NCBI GenBank assembly: GCA_900551005.1
Contig: URUL01000024.1
Coordinates: 1-23,002 of the forward strand
Length of the DNA stretch: 23,002 nt
Direction: 5' to 3'
From: an uncultured Ruminococcus sp.
GTDB taxonomy: Bacteria; Bacillota; Clostridia; Oscillospirales; CAG-272
The position numbers and the translations under genes are program-made. The notes beneath the pieces are model-generated. The model saw only the letters and a list, made by a program, of their open reading frames with translations. It was not told the DNA's origin and searched no databases. Within the stretch, counting starts at the first letter, position 1; every line of letters begins with the position of its first letter. Shown here in pieces: positions 1 through 7,364 of this stretch.

Positions 1-11
1 TGTCCTTTTCG

Positions 12-76
12 TACTTTTCGGACAGGCGAAAAGTACATGGTGCTTTTTTGTTACTTTTCGGACAAGCGAAAAGTAC
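12..76. repeat. Two tandem copies of a 25-nt palindromic repeat
   Basis: Two 25-nt copies lie at 12-36 and 52-76, exactly 40 nt apart, and differ at one base (G25 versus A65). Each copy is itself an inverted repeat: the arm TACTTTTCG, a six-base loop (GACAGG or GACAAG), then CGAAAAGTA. In the first copy the arms extend to 10 bp (11-20 with 27-36). The mismatch falls in the loop, so both hairpins are kept. The copies lie downstream of the terminator of the minus-strand operon and code for nothing obvious. They resemble dispersed REP-like palindromes; more copies may lie to the left of the window. The type is inferred; the repeats themselves are seen directly. Confidence 0.75.
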
Positions 77-124
77 CCCCTTACTTATTGTTACTTTCCC
101 TATGGAGTAATAACCAGATACTCT

Positions 125-156
125 TTTAAAAAAGAAAGGCAGGTCGCCCTGCCTTT
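125..156 (-). terminator. Rho-independent terminator of the surface O-acylation operon
   Basis: Read on the minus strand, a 9-bp GC-rich stem (AAAGGCAGG with CCTGCCTTT, positions 135-143 and 148-156) closes on a GCGA tetraloop of the stable GNRA class. It is followed by a T-rich tail, CTTTTTT. It lies just beyond the stop codon at 173, where the operon's transcript should end. Confidence 0.9.
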
Positions 157-172
157 TGGATATTTATTCGGT

Positions 173-1606
173 TCATTCGCCCACGATGCGGTCTGCAAAC
201 GTGCTCCAGAAATAGTTTCCGACATAGCTTCCCAGCGAAGCACGCGGAACATAGAAGCGCGCACCCGATGGCAACCCTGCCGTGAGAGCATTTCCCATGC
301 CGTTCACCGTTGTGAAATTGGGATCCTCTGCGAGAATATGGATCTTCATAAGCTTCCCTGCACCGACAAAAGCATTGTCGGAGATATACGAAATATTGTC
401 CGTAATATACAGCTCCGTAAGAGAATCACAACCCGCGAAAGCATTGGCGCTGATAACGATACTGCGCTTGCCGTTATATGCCGTCGGAGTTCGCAGAGAT
501 GACAGCTTTCTTCCATCTTCACTCACGCCCGTAATATATATCGCACCCGCCTTCTCTTCAAAGACAAAATACCTTTCGTTTTCGTCATATTCCGCAGGTT
601 CACCAGGCTCATCCGGTTTCACCGGCTCCTTCGGCTTTTCTATATCGATCTGTATATCCCCGTCCATGACTTCGGCGAGATCGAGAGCCAGCCTGCGCGT
701 ATGGAGAATGACGCCCGTTTCATTCATGTGGAAATTGCTGTCATAAAAATAACCTTCGCGGTAGATATAGCCGTTTGCACTGCCGAGTAACGGCGCATCA
801 AGCTTCTCCGAGAGAAAAGCTTCAAAGGCTTCGACGTCCTCAAGCTCCGTCCCCTCACGGAGCGCGCTCTGATTCATGGGAGCAAAACCGAAATATACCG
901 TCGCTCCGCGCTTTTTTGCGTAGGCAATGTATTCGTTCACATAATCTATGAAATCCTCCGAGACGATATCCGTCGAAAAATCGATGATATGCTCGGGATC
1001 ATAGCCCAGCGGCATCGTATTGTATTTTCGGTCGGGATAAGCGATGTCCCCGTATTCATTGAAGGAACTTTTGGCATATACACCTACAGGGTCAAGCGGT
1101 TCTCCTCTGCTGTAGCGGAATTTCGAGGCGGCAAACTTCCAGTATGTGCCGAACATCGTAGGCAGATCCTCGCGCGAGAGACGCGCAAGCAACCCGAAAT
1201 GCCCGTCGCATGCCTGCCAGAGCGAATCCGCGCCGAAATAAAGCGAAAGCAGCTGCTTATCCATTTCAGGCGCGAGAACGATGATATCACCCTTGTTGAT
1301 TGCTTTGCGGGAAATGTCCATCATCGCCTTCGTACCGATGGAAGCATACAAGCCGAAATTCACGACAGGCATGCCGAGCGTATCCTCAAGCAGCTTGCTG
1401 TCCAGTCCGAAGGCGGCACTGCTGCCGCTGACGATCACTATTTTCGGCTCTTCTATACTGTCCAGCCGCTCCACCTTGTCATATAGCTCTGCCGTATAAA
1501 TTTTTGAGAACTGCGGCTCTGTCAAAAAGCCGATGGAGGCGACACATGAGAGAGGAAGCAGAATAAGGAAAAAGATACAGATAAATCTGAGAAATGATTT
1601 TTTCAT
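173..1606 (-). CDS. SGNH-like surface protein with C-terminal BspA-type leucine-rich repeats
   Basis: Probable extracytoplasmic O-acyltransferase or esterase partner of the neighbouring MBOAT protein (477 aa). Residues 1-25 form an N-terminal signal or anchor helix. An SGNH-like domain covers about 54-315: a GSS block at 61-63 within SGSSAAFGLDS, an NFG motif at 83-85, DIIVLAPE near 107-114, FAPMN at 241-245, and a closing DSNFH with D289 and H293. A Pro/Glu-rich linker (about 324-340) leads to a BspA-type LRR_5 stretch (about 380-440, with NAFAGCDSLTELYI) and a C-terminal cap. I chose ATG at 1606, eight bases after GAGGAGG, over the upstream GTG at 1615. Four bases separate the upstream MBOAT stop from that GTG. 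Enzyme class is inferred from motifs; the second SGNH protein at 3343-5283 is clearly homologous. Confidence 0.75.
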   Translation of the reverse strand: MKKSFLRFICIFFLILLPLSCVASIGFLTEPQFSKIYTAELYDKVERLDSIEEPKIVIVSGSSAAFGLDSKLLEDTLGMPVVNFGLYASIGTKAMMDISRKAINKGDIIVLAPEMDKQLLSLYFGADSLWQACDGHFGLLARLSREDLPTMFGTYWKFAASKFRYSRGEPLDPVGVYAKSSFNEYGDIAYPDRKYNTMPLGYDPEHIIDFSTDIVSEDFIDYVNEYIAYAKKRGATVYFGFAPMNQSALREGTELEDVEAFEAFLSEKLDAPLLGSANGYIYREGYFYDSNFHMNETGVILHTRRLALDLAEVMDGDIQIDIEKPKEPVKPDEPGEPAEYDENERYFVFEEKAGAIYITGVSEDGRKLSSLRTPTAYNGKRSIVISANAFAGCDSLTELYITDNISYISDNAFVGAGKLMKIHILAEDPNFTTVNGMGNALTAGLPSGARFYVPRASLGSYVGNYFWSTFADRIVGE

Positions 1607-1619
1607 ACCGCACACCTCC

Positions 1620-3074
1620 TCAGAACTGGAAATAAATAAACGTGCTTGCGCCGCCGACCGAGAGAATCAGCGCCCACGCGACGATTACACCCCAGACGGT
1701 ATACAGGAGCGTTGTCTTTTTTATCGTTCCGCTCTCTGCCTCGAGCGTCTGTACACTCATGAGTCTGTCGAAAAGAATCAGCGCCGCAATGGCGAGCAGC
1801 ATACAGAGTACACCTGTCGCGGTAAGCTTCATATTCGAGACAGTATCCGCAAAGGAATATGCCGAGGATGAAAAGAGCTTGCGGAAAATCACGCCGACAT
1901 CCGAAATGCTGTTCGCGCGGAAGAATATCCATGCAAAGCAGACAAGGAAGAATGTGCAGAATCTCTGCATGGCGGCGAATATGCGCGAATCTTTTTTGAT
2001 GCCCATTTTTTCATAGAGCGCCATACGTCCTTTTTTCGTAGCCGAGCCGAAAATTCGGAAAAATCCGTGCAGTGCACCCCATATGATAAAGGTCCAGTTT
2101 GCCCCGTGCCAGAGTCCGCTGACGAGAAAAACAATGAAAAGATTCAGATAGTACCGCATGCGTGAGCATCTGTTTCCGCCGAGCGGAATATAGAGATAAT
2201 CGCGAAACCAAGTGGAGAGGCTGATATGCCATCTGTCCCAAAATTCCTTTATCGAGCGTGCCGTATACGGTCTGTCGAAATTCTGCATGAGCTTGATTCC
2301 CATGATCCTCGCACAGCCGATGGCGATATCCGTATAGCCCGAGAAATCGCAGTAAATCTGAACGGCGAAAAGCAACGTCGCTATGATGATACCGAGTGCC
2401 GTGGCATTCTCTATATCGTTGTAGACCGCATTGACATATGTAGCCAAAATGTCAGCTACGGCTATCTTTTTAAAGAAGCCGACTGCCATTTTCTGCATGC
2501 CGATAAAGGCATTTTCCGCATCGAGCCGATGAAATTCCTTGAGCTGCGGCATCAGATTTTCGGGACGCTCGATAGGTCCTGCCACGAGTTGGGGGAAAAA
2601 GCTGACAAAAAGCGCATACCAGAAGAAATTCCGCTCTGCCTTTATATCACCGCGATAGATATCTATCGCATAGGAAAGCGTCTGGAAGGTATAGAACGAT
2701 ATTCCGACGGGCAGTATCAGATTCAGTGAAAAATCATACGTTTTCCCGCTTACGGCGCCGGCTATGCCCGATACGGTATCTGCCATGAAATTATAATATT
2801 TGAAAAAGAAAAGCGTACCGAGGCAGACGAGGAGCGTCAGGGTTATATAGAATTTTTTCAGAGACTTCTTTTCCGTTTTTTCCATCGCCAGCGCGCAAAA
2901 ATAAGAAACAGCCGTTGTGAAAAGGATCAGCCCGAGCAGCTTGAAATTCCATGCCGCATAGAACCAATAGCTCAGGATGAGCATGGCAGGCATTTTCAGC
3001 TTTTTCGGAAGCAAAAAATAGCACAGCAGGAATATCGGGAAAAATATCAGAAATTCAAAGGAATTAAACGTCAT
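1620..3074 (-). CDS. MBOAT-family membrane O-acyltransferase (AlgI/DltB type)
   Basis: Polytopic membrane protein of 484 aa, the usual length for AlgI/DltB-like MBOAT enzymes. These move an acyl group, commonly acetyl, from a cytoplasmic donor across the membrane to an extracytoplasmic acceptor. Signature segments are present in order: LPVGISFYTFQTLSY at 121-135, PQLVAGPIERPENL at 161-174, CDFSGYTDIAIG at 242-253, the WDRWHISLSTWFRDY block with His283 at 279-293, PLGGNR at 297-302, and LWHGANWTFI with the expected catalytic His323 at 321-330. The start overlaps the end of the 92-aa gene by 11 nt and is preceded by GGAGGGGA. Family assignment is very secure; the acyl group and acceptor polymer are not visible from sequence. 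Confidence 0.93.
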   Translation of the reverse strand: MTFNSFEFLIFFPIFLLCYFLLPKKLKMPAMLILSYWFYAAWNFKLLGLILFTTAVSYFCALAMEKTEKKSLKKFYITLTLLVCLGTLFFFKYYNFMADTVSGIAGAVSGKTYDFSLNLILPVGISFYTFQTLSYAIDIYRGDIKAERNFFWYALFVSFFPQLVAGPIERPENLMPQLKEFHRLDAENAFIGMQKMAVGFFKKIAVADILATYVNAVYNDIENATALGIIIATLLFAVQIYCDFSGYTDIAIGCARIMGIKLMQNFDRPYTARSIKEFWDRWHISLSTWFRDYLYIPLGGNRCSRMRYYLNLFIVFLVSGLWHGANWTFIIWGALHGFFRIFGSATKKGRMALYEKMGIKKDSRIFAAMQRFCTFFLVCFAWIFFRANSISDVGVIFRKLFSSSAYSFADTVSNMKLTATGVLCMLLAIAALILFDRLMSVQTLEAESGTIKKTTLLYTVWGVIVAWALILSVGGASTFIYFQF

Positions 3075-3342
3075 GCTTTCCCCTCCAAAGAGTCAGCACA
3101 AGGCGCAGAACGAGCGCGAAAAGCGCCAGTATCAACACCTCGGCAAGCGATATTTCAAAATAAAGTCCCAGTATTACGGCAAACGCCGCAAGAGCGGCGT
3201 TTGCTATCATGAAAAACTTTCTTCTGAAAATAAACTCGAGTATAAACATAATTACCATCGCCGCAAGAAGTATCATCAAAGCGGGATGAGAAAATATCGC
3301 GAGCGTATCGGGAAACATTTTAATGATAGTATCGGGAGACAT
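3064..3342 (-). CDS. Small three-helix membrane protein of the O-acylation operon
   Basis: I do not recognise the family. The 92-aa product is mostly hydrophobic with three likely membrane helices (about 18-39, 43-60 and 65-87), short charged turns (RRK after the first helix) and a basic tail, WRGKHDV. Its ATG directly abuts the TAA of the upstream SGNH lipoprotein gene, with AAGAGGT inside that gene's end as the ribosome site, and its last 11 nt overlap the MBOAT start. This tight packing suggests translational coupling and a role as a small accessory subunit, comparable in position to the extra small proteins of dlt or alginate acetylation operons. That role is inference from context only. 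Confidence 0.7.
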   Translation of the reverse strand: MSPDTIIKMFPDTLAIFSHPALMILLAAMVIMFILEFIFRRKFFMIANAALAAFAVILGLYFEISLAEVLILALFALVLRLVLTLWRGKHDV

Positions 3343-5283
3343 TTATTTTACCTCTTTTGCAAGCTGAGCCTTGAGATCGCGAACGATGATCTCCGTTCTC
3401 ATGCGTGCGCCTTCATCCGTCATATGCCAAGGAGAATCCGCAAAATATTTCACCTCGAATACCTGCTCCTTAATATCGGATATCACCGTGCCGTGATAAA
3501 AATCGGCTACATTTTTACTGTATCTGAGCAGGTCGGCTTCCTTCTTGCCTGATTCGGTGTAGAGCGTTTTTTCCGACATGGGAGCGAATGAAATATAGAT
3601 CTTCACGCCGTTTTCTTTCATTTTGTCAAGCTGTGAATTGAGCAGGGCTATGCAGTTGTCATTCGGGAAGGAATTGAGATTGAAATTGCCCGACGGATTC
3701 TTTGCCTCACGGTCATTGAAAAGGTCTCCGTTATTGTTTACGGCAGTATTGAACTGGCTGTATTCTCTCCTGCTGCTCGATGCGGCCTTCTCCTTCTGCT
3801 GGCTCTCAAATGATGAGAATACGCCTGTATAATTTCTGATATCGACATATCTGAAAATATCATAGTTACATTCAATCGAGCGCCAGAGTCTGTTATTGAG
3901 CTTATTATTTCCGAAAAGGTAGCTTCCGTCCTCGGGAGCCCAGAGAAGAATATCGTCCTCATTCATGAATTTCGAGAGATATTCCATCCAGAAAGCGCCG
4001 CTGATATTTGCGTTTGTGCCATAGTTGACAACCACATATTCGTCATTGAAAGCCTTTTCCATATCCTCGGCGACAAAGCCAAACTGACCGCTCGAGCCTG
4101 CCACATAGACAATCTTCTGTCTTTCCTTTGCCCAGAGCAGATAATCGTATTTCATATTGGACTCGAGATAAGTTACATATATGGGGGAAAGCACCGCGTT
4201 TATGCGCAGATTTGCGAGGTTTTTGCAACCCATGATAACGGTATCGGCTACATTGTAGCTCGATCCGCCCTTGAAAGTAACTATATTATCCGTTATCACG
4301 AGAGTAGACATGGCGGAATCGGCAAAAGCCTCTTCATACAGCTCGCGGATACTCGACGGCAGGACGATCGTTTCCGCTTTTGTGCCCGCAAGAGCGTGCT
4401 TTCCTATGGACGTGACGGTACATCCTTCTATCTTTGCGGGAATCGCAAGAGTGCCTTCTTCGCTTCCCGTATACCCTGTTATCTTTACTGCATTTCCCGA
4501 TTTTTCGTACTCAAAATCGGAGGCAGATGCTTCCTTTGCCCAGATGCAGTAGAGGTCGATCCTCGCTCTGTCGCCGACATAGGGTCTGGAACCGAGACTG
4601 ATGCCTTCTCCCGTGCCGTCAGCCTTGGTATTATATTCCACGAGGACGTATCCGTCACGCTTGAAATATCCGCGCTCGGGAAGTGAATTCGGATTTTTAT
4701 AATACGTCACGTCGGCATCGTATTCCACAGCTTCCTTGCCGCTGACGTGCGAGCCGCCGTTCACATGGTAAACATACGTCATCGAGCAGTTGACATAGAG
4801 CGTACATTCATCGTCCACGTCAAAGGTATATTCCGTATTTACCGAATCCGCTTTTGCCCCGTTGGCGATACCGTTGCCAAGAGAAAAGCCCTTGAAAATA
4901 TAGCCGTCCTTCATCTTTACACGAACCGTCGCCCGGTAGGAATCGCCCAGGCCCGCTTTCGTTTCCACCGTCAGATCGCAGTATGCGGGATTATATTTTA
5001 CGGTCAGATATTCTCCGAATTTTTCCGAGAGAAGCTTGTTATACACCGCAGAAGGCACGGGAGGAACTACCGTGCCGCCGCTTGTCGTTGTCGTTGCGGC
5101 GGTCGTTTCGCTCGTATCAGACGTGCTGCTTGTATCGGTCGTGCCGACAGTCGCTTCGCTTGCGGTTGTTTGTGTATCGGAAGAGGATGCTGTTGTCTCC
5201 TCCGGGGTATTTGCGCATGCGGCAATTCCGACGCACATTGTAAGCGCCAGTATAAAGGCAAGTATTCGTATGATCTTTTGCAT
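3343..5283 (-). CDS. SGNH-like lipoprotein with InlB-type and leucine-rich repeats
   Basis: First gene of the surface operon, 646 aa. A lipoprotein signal ends in IAAC with Cys23 as the lipidated residue. A Ser/Thr-rich spacer (about 27-68) follows, then an InlB-type repeat (about 172-250, ending YCIWAK), then BspA-like LRR segments (about 277-335 and 345-366). The C-terminal SGNH-like domain (about 388-640) carries GSSGQFGF at 396-403, VNYGTN at 419-424, DILLWAPE at 444-451, FAPMS at 566-570 and DSPWH with D616 and H620. These blocks match the SGNH protein at 173-1606 one for one, but here the repeats precede the catalytic domain. Likely an outer-leaflet-anchored transferase or esterase acting on a wall polymer. 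The start follows CCGGAGGAAAAT, and a strong promoter lies at 5347-5375. Confidence 0.8.
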   Translation of the reverse strand: MQKIIRILAFILALTMCVGIAACANTPEETTASSSDTQTTASEATVGTTDTSSTSDTSETTAATTTTSGGTVVPPVPSAVYNKLLSEKFGEYLTVKYNPAYCDLTVETKAGLGDSYRATVRVKMKDGYIFKGFSLGNGIANGAKADSVNTEYTFDVDDECTLYVNCSMTYVYHVNGGSHVSGKEAVEYDADVTYYKNPNSLPERGYFKRDGYVLVEYNTKADGTGEGISLGSRPYVGDRARIDLYCIWAKEASASDFEYEKSGNAVKITGYTGSEEGTLAIPAKIEGCTVTSIGKHALAGTKAETIVLPSSIRELYEEAFADSAMSTLVITDNIVTFKGGSSYNVADTVIMGCKNLANLRINAVLSPIYVTYLESNMKYDYLLWAKERQKIVYVAGSSGQFGFVAEDMEKAFNDEYVVVNYGTNANISGAFWMEYLSKFMNEDDILLWAPEDGSYLFGNNKLNNRLWRSIECNYDIFRYVDIRNYTGVFSSFESQQKEKAASSSRREYSQFNTAVNNNGDLFNDREAKNPSGNFNLNSFPNDNCIALLNSQLDKMKENGVKIYISFAPMSEKTLYTESGKKEADLLRYSKNVADFYHGTVISDIKEQVFEVKYFADSPWHMTDEGARMRTEIIVRDLKAQLAKEVK

Positions 5284-5300
5284 ATTTTCCTCCGGAATAT

Positions 5301-5316
5301 GTCTGAACTGTCAGAC
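5301..5316. promoter_or_regulatory. Perfect inverted repeat in the leader of the surface operon
   Basis: GTCTGA-ACTG-TCAGAC forms a perfect 6-bp inverted repeat between the minus-strand promoter (5347-5375) and the ATG at 5283. It could be a repressor operator or a small leader hairpin. On the plus strand it is followed by two copies of TTTTTTGATA. No regulator can be named. Confidence 0.4.
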
Positions 5317-5346
5317 TTTTTTGATATTTTTTGATATTTTTATATA

Positions 5347-5375
5347 ATTTTAACATTATTATTTCTTTATGTCAA
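5347..5375 (-). promoter_or_regulatory. Vegetative promoter of the surface O-acylation operon
   Basis: On the minus strand: TTGACA (5370-5375), a 17-nt spacer, then TAAAAT (5347-5352), with a TGT extension just before the -10. This is near-consensus for the housekeeping sigma factor. It gives a leader of about 55 nt before the ATG at 5283. It is divergent from the rplI promoter. Confidence 0.85.
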
Positions 5376-5447
5376 TATTACTATTTACAGATTTTTATAG
5401 CATAGATTTGTTTAATATAACTATCCTCTCTTTTTCGGCAATTTGTG

Positions 5448-5476
5448 TTGACTTGAGGAAAAAGCTGTGGTATTAT
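5448..5476 (+). promoter_or_regulatory. Vegetative promoter of the rplI-dnaB-tilS-hpt operon
   Basis: TTGACT at 5448-5453, 17 nt, then TATTAT at 5471-5476 with an extended TGG directly before it. It lies about 40 nt upstream of the rplI start codon, in AT-rich DNA. Confidence 0.85.
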
Positions 5477-5515
5477 ATAATATATATACTTTTATGGATT
5501 AAGAGGTGTAGAAAA

Positions 5516-5962
5516 ATGAAGGTAGTTCTTTTGGCCGATGTAAAGGGACAGGGCAAAAAAGGCGATATAATAAAAGTATCGGACGGATATGCGAAAAATT
5601 TTCTTTTTCCGAAGAAGCTTGCGGCAGAAGCCGATGCAAAGCTGATGGGCGAAATTAAGAGCAAGGAAGAAGCAAGACTTCATAAAATAGAGCTGGAGAA
5701 GGATGCCGCACGTGCTACCGCCGCAAAGCTCGAGGGCATAATGGTAAAGATAACCGCACAGGCAGGCGCCGACGGCAAAACCTATGGCTCGGTAACATCA
5801 AAAGAAATCGCCGAGAAGCTACTCGAGCAGGCAGGCATTGAGGTAGACAAGAGAAAGATTGAGATTCCCGAGCCGATCAAGGCCTTCGGCACGTACAGCC
5901 TCGAGGTCAAGCTCTACGGCGATATCACGGGCAAGATAAACGTTGTCGTGACGGAGAAATAA
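5516..5962 (+). CDS. rplI: 50S ribosomal protein L9
   Basis: Large-subunit ribosomal protein that binds 23S rRNA. The 148-aa product has the normal L9 length and layout: an N-terminal RNA-binding domain with MKVVLLADVKGQGKKGDIIKV and GYAKNFLFPKKLA, a long charged connecting helix (about 45-75), and a C-terminal domain with ADGKTYGSVTSKEIAE. An upstream in-frame start would add 49 residues unrelated to L9 and would overlap the promoter, so I took ATG at 5516, preceded by AAGAGGTG. It opens an operon with dnaB 40 nt downstream, a pairing common in Bacillota. Confidence 0.98.
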   Translation: MKVVLLADVKGQGKKGDIIKVSDGYAKNFLFPKKLAAEADAKLMGEIKSKEEARLHKIELEKDAARATAAKLEGIMVKITAQAGADGKTYGSVTSKEIAEKLLEQAGIEVDKRKIEIPEPIKAFGTYSLEVKLYGDITGKINVVVTEK

Positions 5963-6002
5963 ACCGCGATAGCAAAAATTTCACTTAAAAAGGATTGAGG
6001 TT

Positions 6003-7361
6003 ATGGCAGAAGCAGGCAGAACGGTTCCATTCGCACTGGAGGCGGAGCAATCCGTACTCGGAGCTATACTCATAGACCCCGAAAAGTTCAATGATATAGG
6101 CTCCATCATGACAGGCGATGATTTCTATATCGGTGAGCACCGCGAAATTTTCGCAGCTATGCAGGAGCTTTTCGTTAAGAACAGGGATATAAACCTTATC
6201 ACCCTCATAGATATGCTGGTCTCCCGTGGTGTCTATACCGAGGACGAGATCAAGCGCTATCTCCGCGTAATAGCGGAGGTCGTTCCTACCGCCTCAAATA
6301 TAAAGGACTATGCGCAGATAGTCAAGGACAAGAGTATCCTTCGCAAGCTGATAACAGCTTCCGAGGCGATAACGGAAAATGCCTATGCCGCCCACGGCGA
6401 GGTGCGCTATATTCTCGATGATGCCGAGCAAAAGATCTTTGATGTGGCACAGGGAAACGAAACACAGAATTTCGTCCATATACGCGATGCACTCGGCATG
6501 ACTTATGACAGGCTTGAGGCAATCAGAACGGATCCTGCCGCCGTCTCGGGAATACCGACGGGCTTTTCCTCCGTAGACAATGTAATAGTCGGCATGGGAA
6601 AGGGAGATCTGATACTCATAGGCGCGCGTCCCGGTATGGGTAAAACGACCTTTGCCATAAATATAGCGACAAATGTAGCCATACAGCAGAAGAAAACGGT
6701 ATGCGTTTTCAGCCTTGAGATGTCGGCGGAGCAGCTCGCCTCCCGTATGCTTTCGAGCGAAGCGGGCGTTGACAGCTACGCTCTGCGCTCGGGAAAAATA
6801 TCCGAGCAGGACTGGCAGAAAATCGCATATGCCACCTCCAAGCTCTATGAATGTGACATACTGATAGATCCTTCCAGCTCGATAACCGTAACCGGAATGA
6901 AGGCAAAGCTCCGCAGAGTCAAAAATCTCGGGCTCGTGGTGGTGGACTATCTCCAGCTCATGCAGAGTGACAGGAGAAGCGACAGCCGTGTTCTCGAGGT
7001 CGGCGACATTTCAAGAGGGCTCAAGCTCCTTGCCAAAGATCTCGGCGTTCCCTGTATTTGCTGTGCTCAACTCTCCCGCGGACCGGAAAGCAGAACCGAC
7101 AAGCGTCCCATGCTTTCCGACCTGCGTGACTCGGGGGCGATAGAGCAGGATGCGGATGTGGTAATGTTCCTCTACAGAAACGAATATTATGCAAATGCGC
7201 CCGAGGGCAAGGATGCCGTCGGCGGAATCGACTCTGCGGGAACATCGCAGGCGGAGTGCCTCGTGGCAAAGAACCGTCACGGCTCCACCGCGAATGTAAA
7301 GCTCGGCTTCGACGGCAGATACTCGAGATTCACTTCGATTGAAAACAGAGAGGAGCCGTAA
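6003..7361 (+). CDS. dnaB: Replicative DNA helicase DnaB
   Basis: Hexameric ATP-driven 5'-3' helicase that unwinds DNA at the replication fork (DnaC in Bacillus naming). The 452-aa protein has the N-terminal DnaB domain (about 8-110, starting VPFALEAEQSVLGAIL), a linker, and a RecA-like motor (about 180-445). The motor carries Walker A GARPGMGKTTFA at 207-218, SLEMS at 237-241 and Walker B LVVVDYLQLM at 311-320, followed by the conserved CAQLSRGPE and SDLRDSGAIEQDAD blocks. The length is normal and no intein is inserted at the P-loop. The ribosome site is AGGATTGAGG. tilS begins three bases after the stop. Confidence 0.98.
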   Translation: MAEAGRTVPFALEAEQSVLGAILIDPEKFNDIGSIMTGDDFYIGEHREIFAAMQELFVKNRDINLITLIDMLVSRGVYTEDEIKRYLRVIAEVVPTASNIKDYAQIVKDKSILRKLITASEAITENAYAAHGEVRYILDDAEQKIFDVAQGNETQNFVHIRDALGMTYDRLEAIRTDPAAVSGIPTGFSSVDNVIVGMGKGDLILIGARPGMGKTTFAINIATNVAIQQKKTVCVFSLEMSAEQLASRMLSSEAGVDSYALRSGKISEQDWQKIAYATSKLYECDILIDPSSSITVTGMKAKLRRVKNLGLVVVDYLQLMQSDRRSDSRVLEVGDISRGLKLLAKDLGVPCICCAQLSRGPESRTDKRPMLSDLRDSGAIEQDADVVMFLYRNEYYANAPEGKDAVGGIDSAGTSQAECLVAKNRHGSTANVKLGFDGRYSRFTSIENREEP

Positions 7362-7364
7362 GCC

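Noticed and set aside
12..76. CRISPR-like direct repeats
   Set aside because: Only two copies are seen, the spacer is just 15 nt, the unit is a strong palindrome and no cas gene is near.
1535..1606. Lipobox (LPLSC) in the last SGNH protein of the operon
   Set aside because: Positions before the Cys are P-L-S, which does not fit the usual [LVI]-[ASTVI]-[GAS]-C pattern. A signal peptide or anchor helix is more likely.
4747..5334. Plus-strand open frame rich in Arg and Cys opposite the SGNH lipoprotein
   Set aside because: It mirrors the Ser/Thr-rich spacer of the lipoprotein gene; composition is an artefact of the other strand.
5301..5342. Plus-strand rho-independent terminator (hairpin plus T-run)
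   Set aside because: No plus-strand gene precedes it and the stem is only 6 bp. An operator or leader role on the minus strand fits better.
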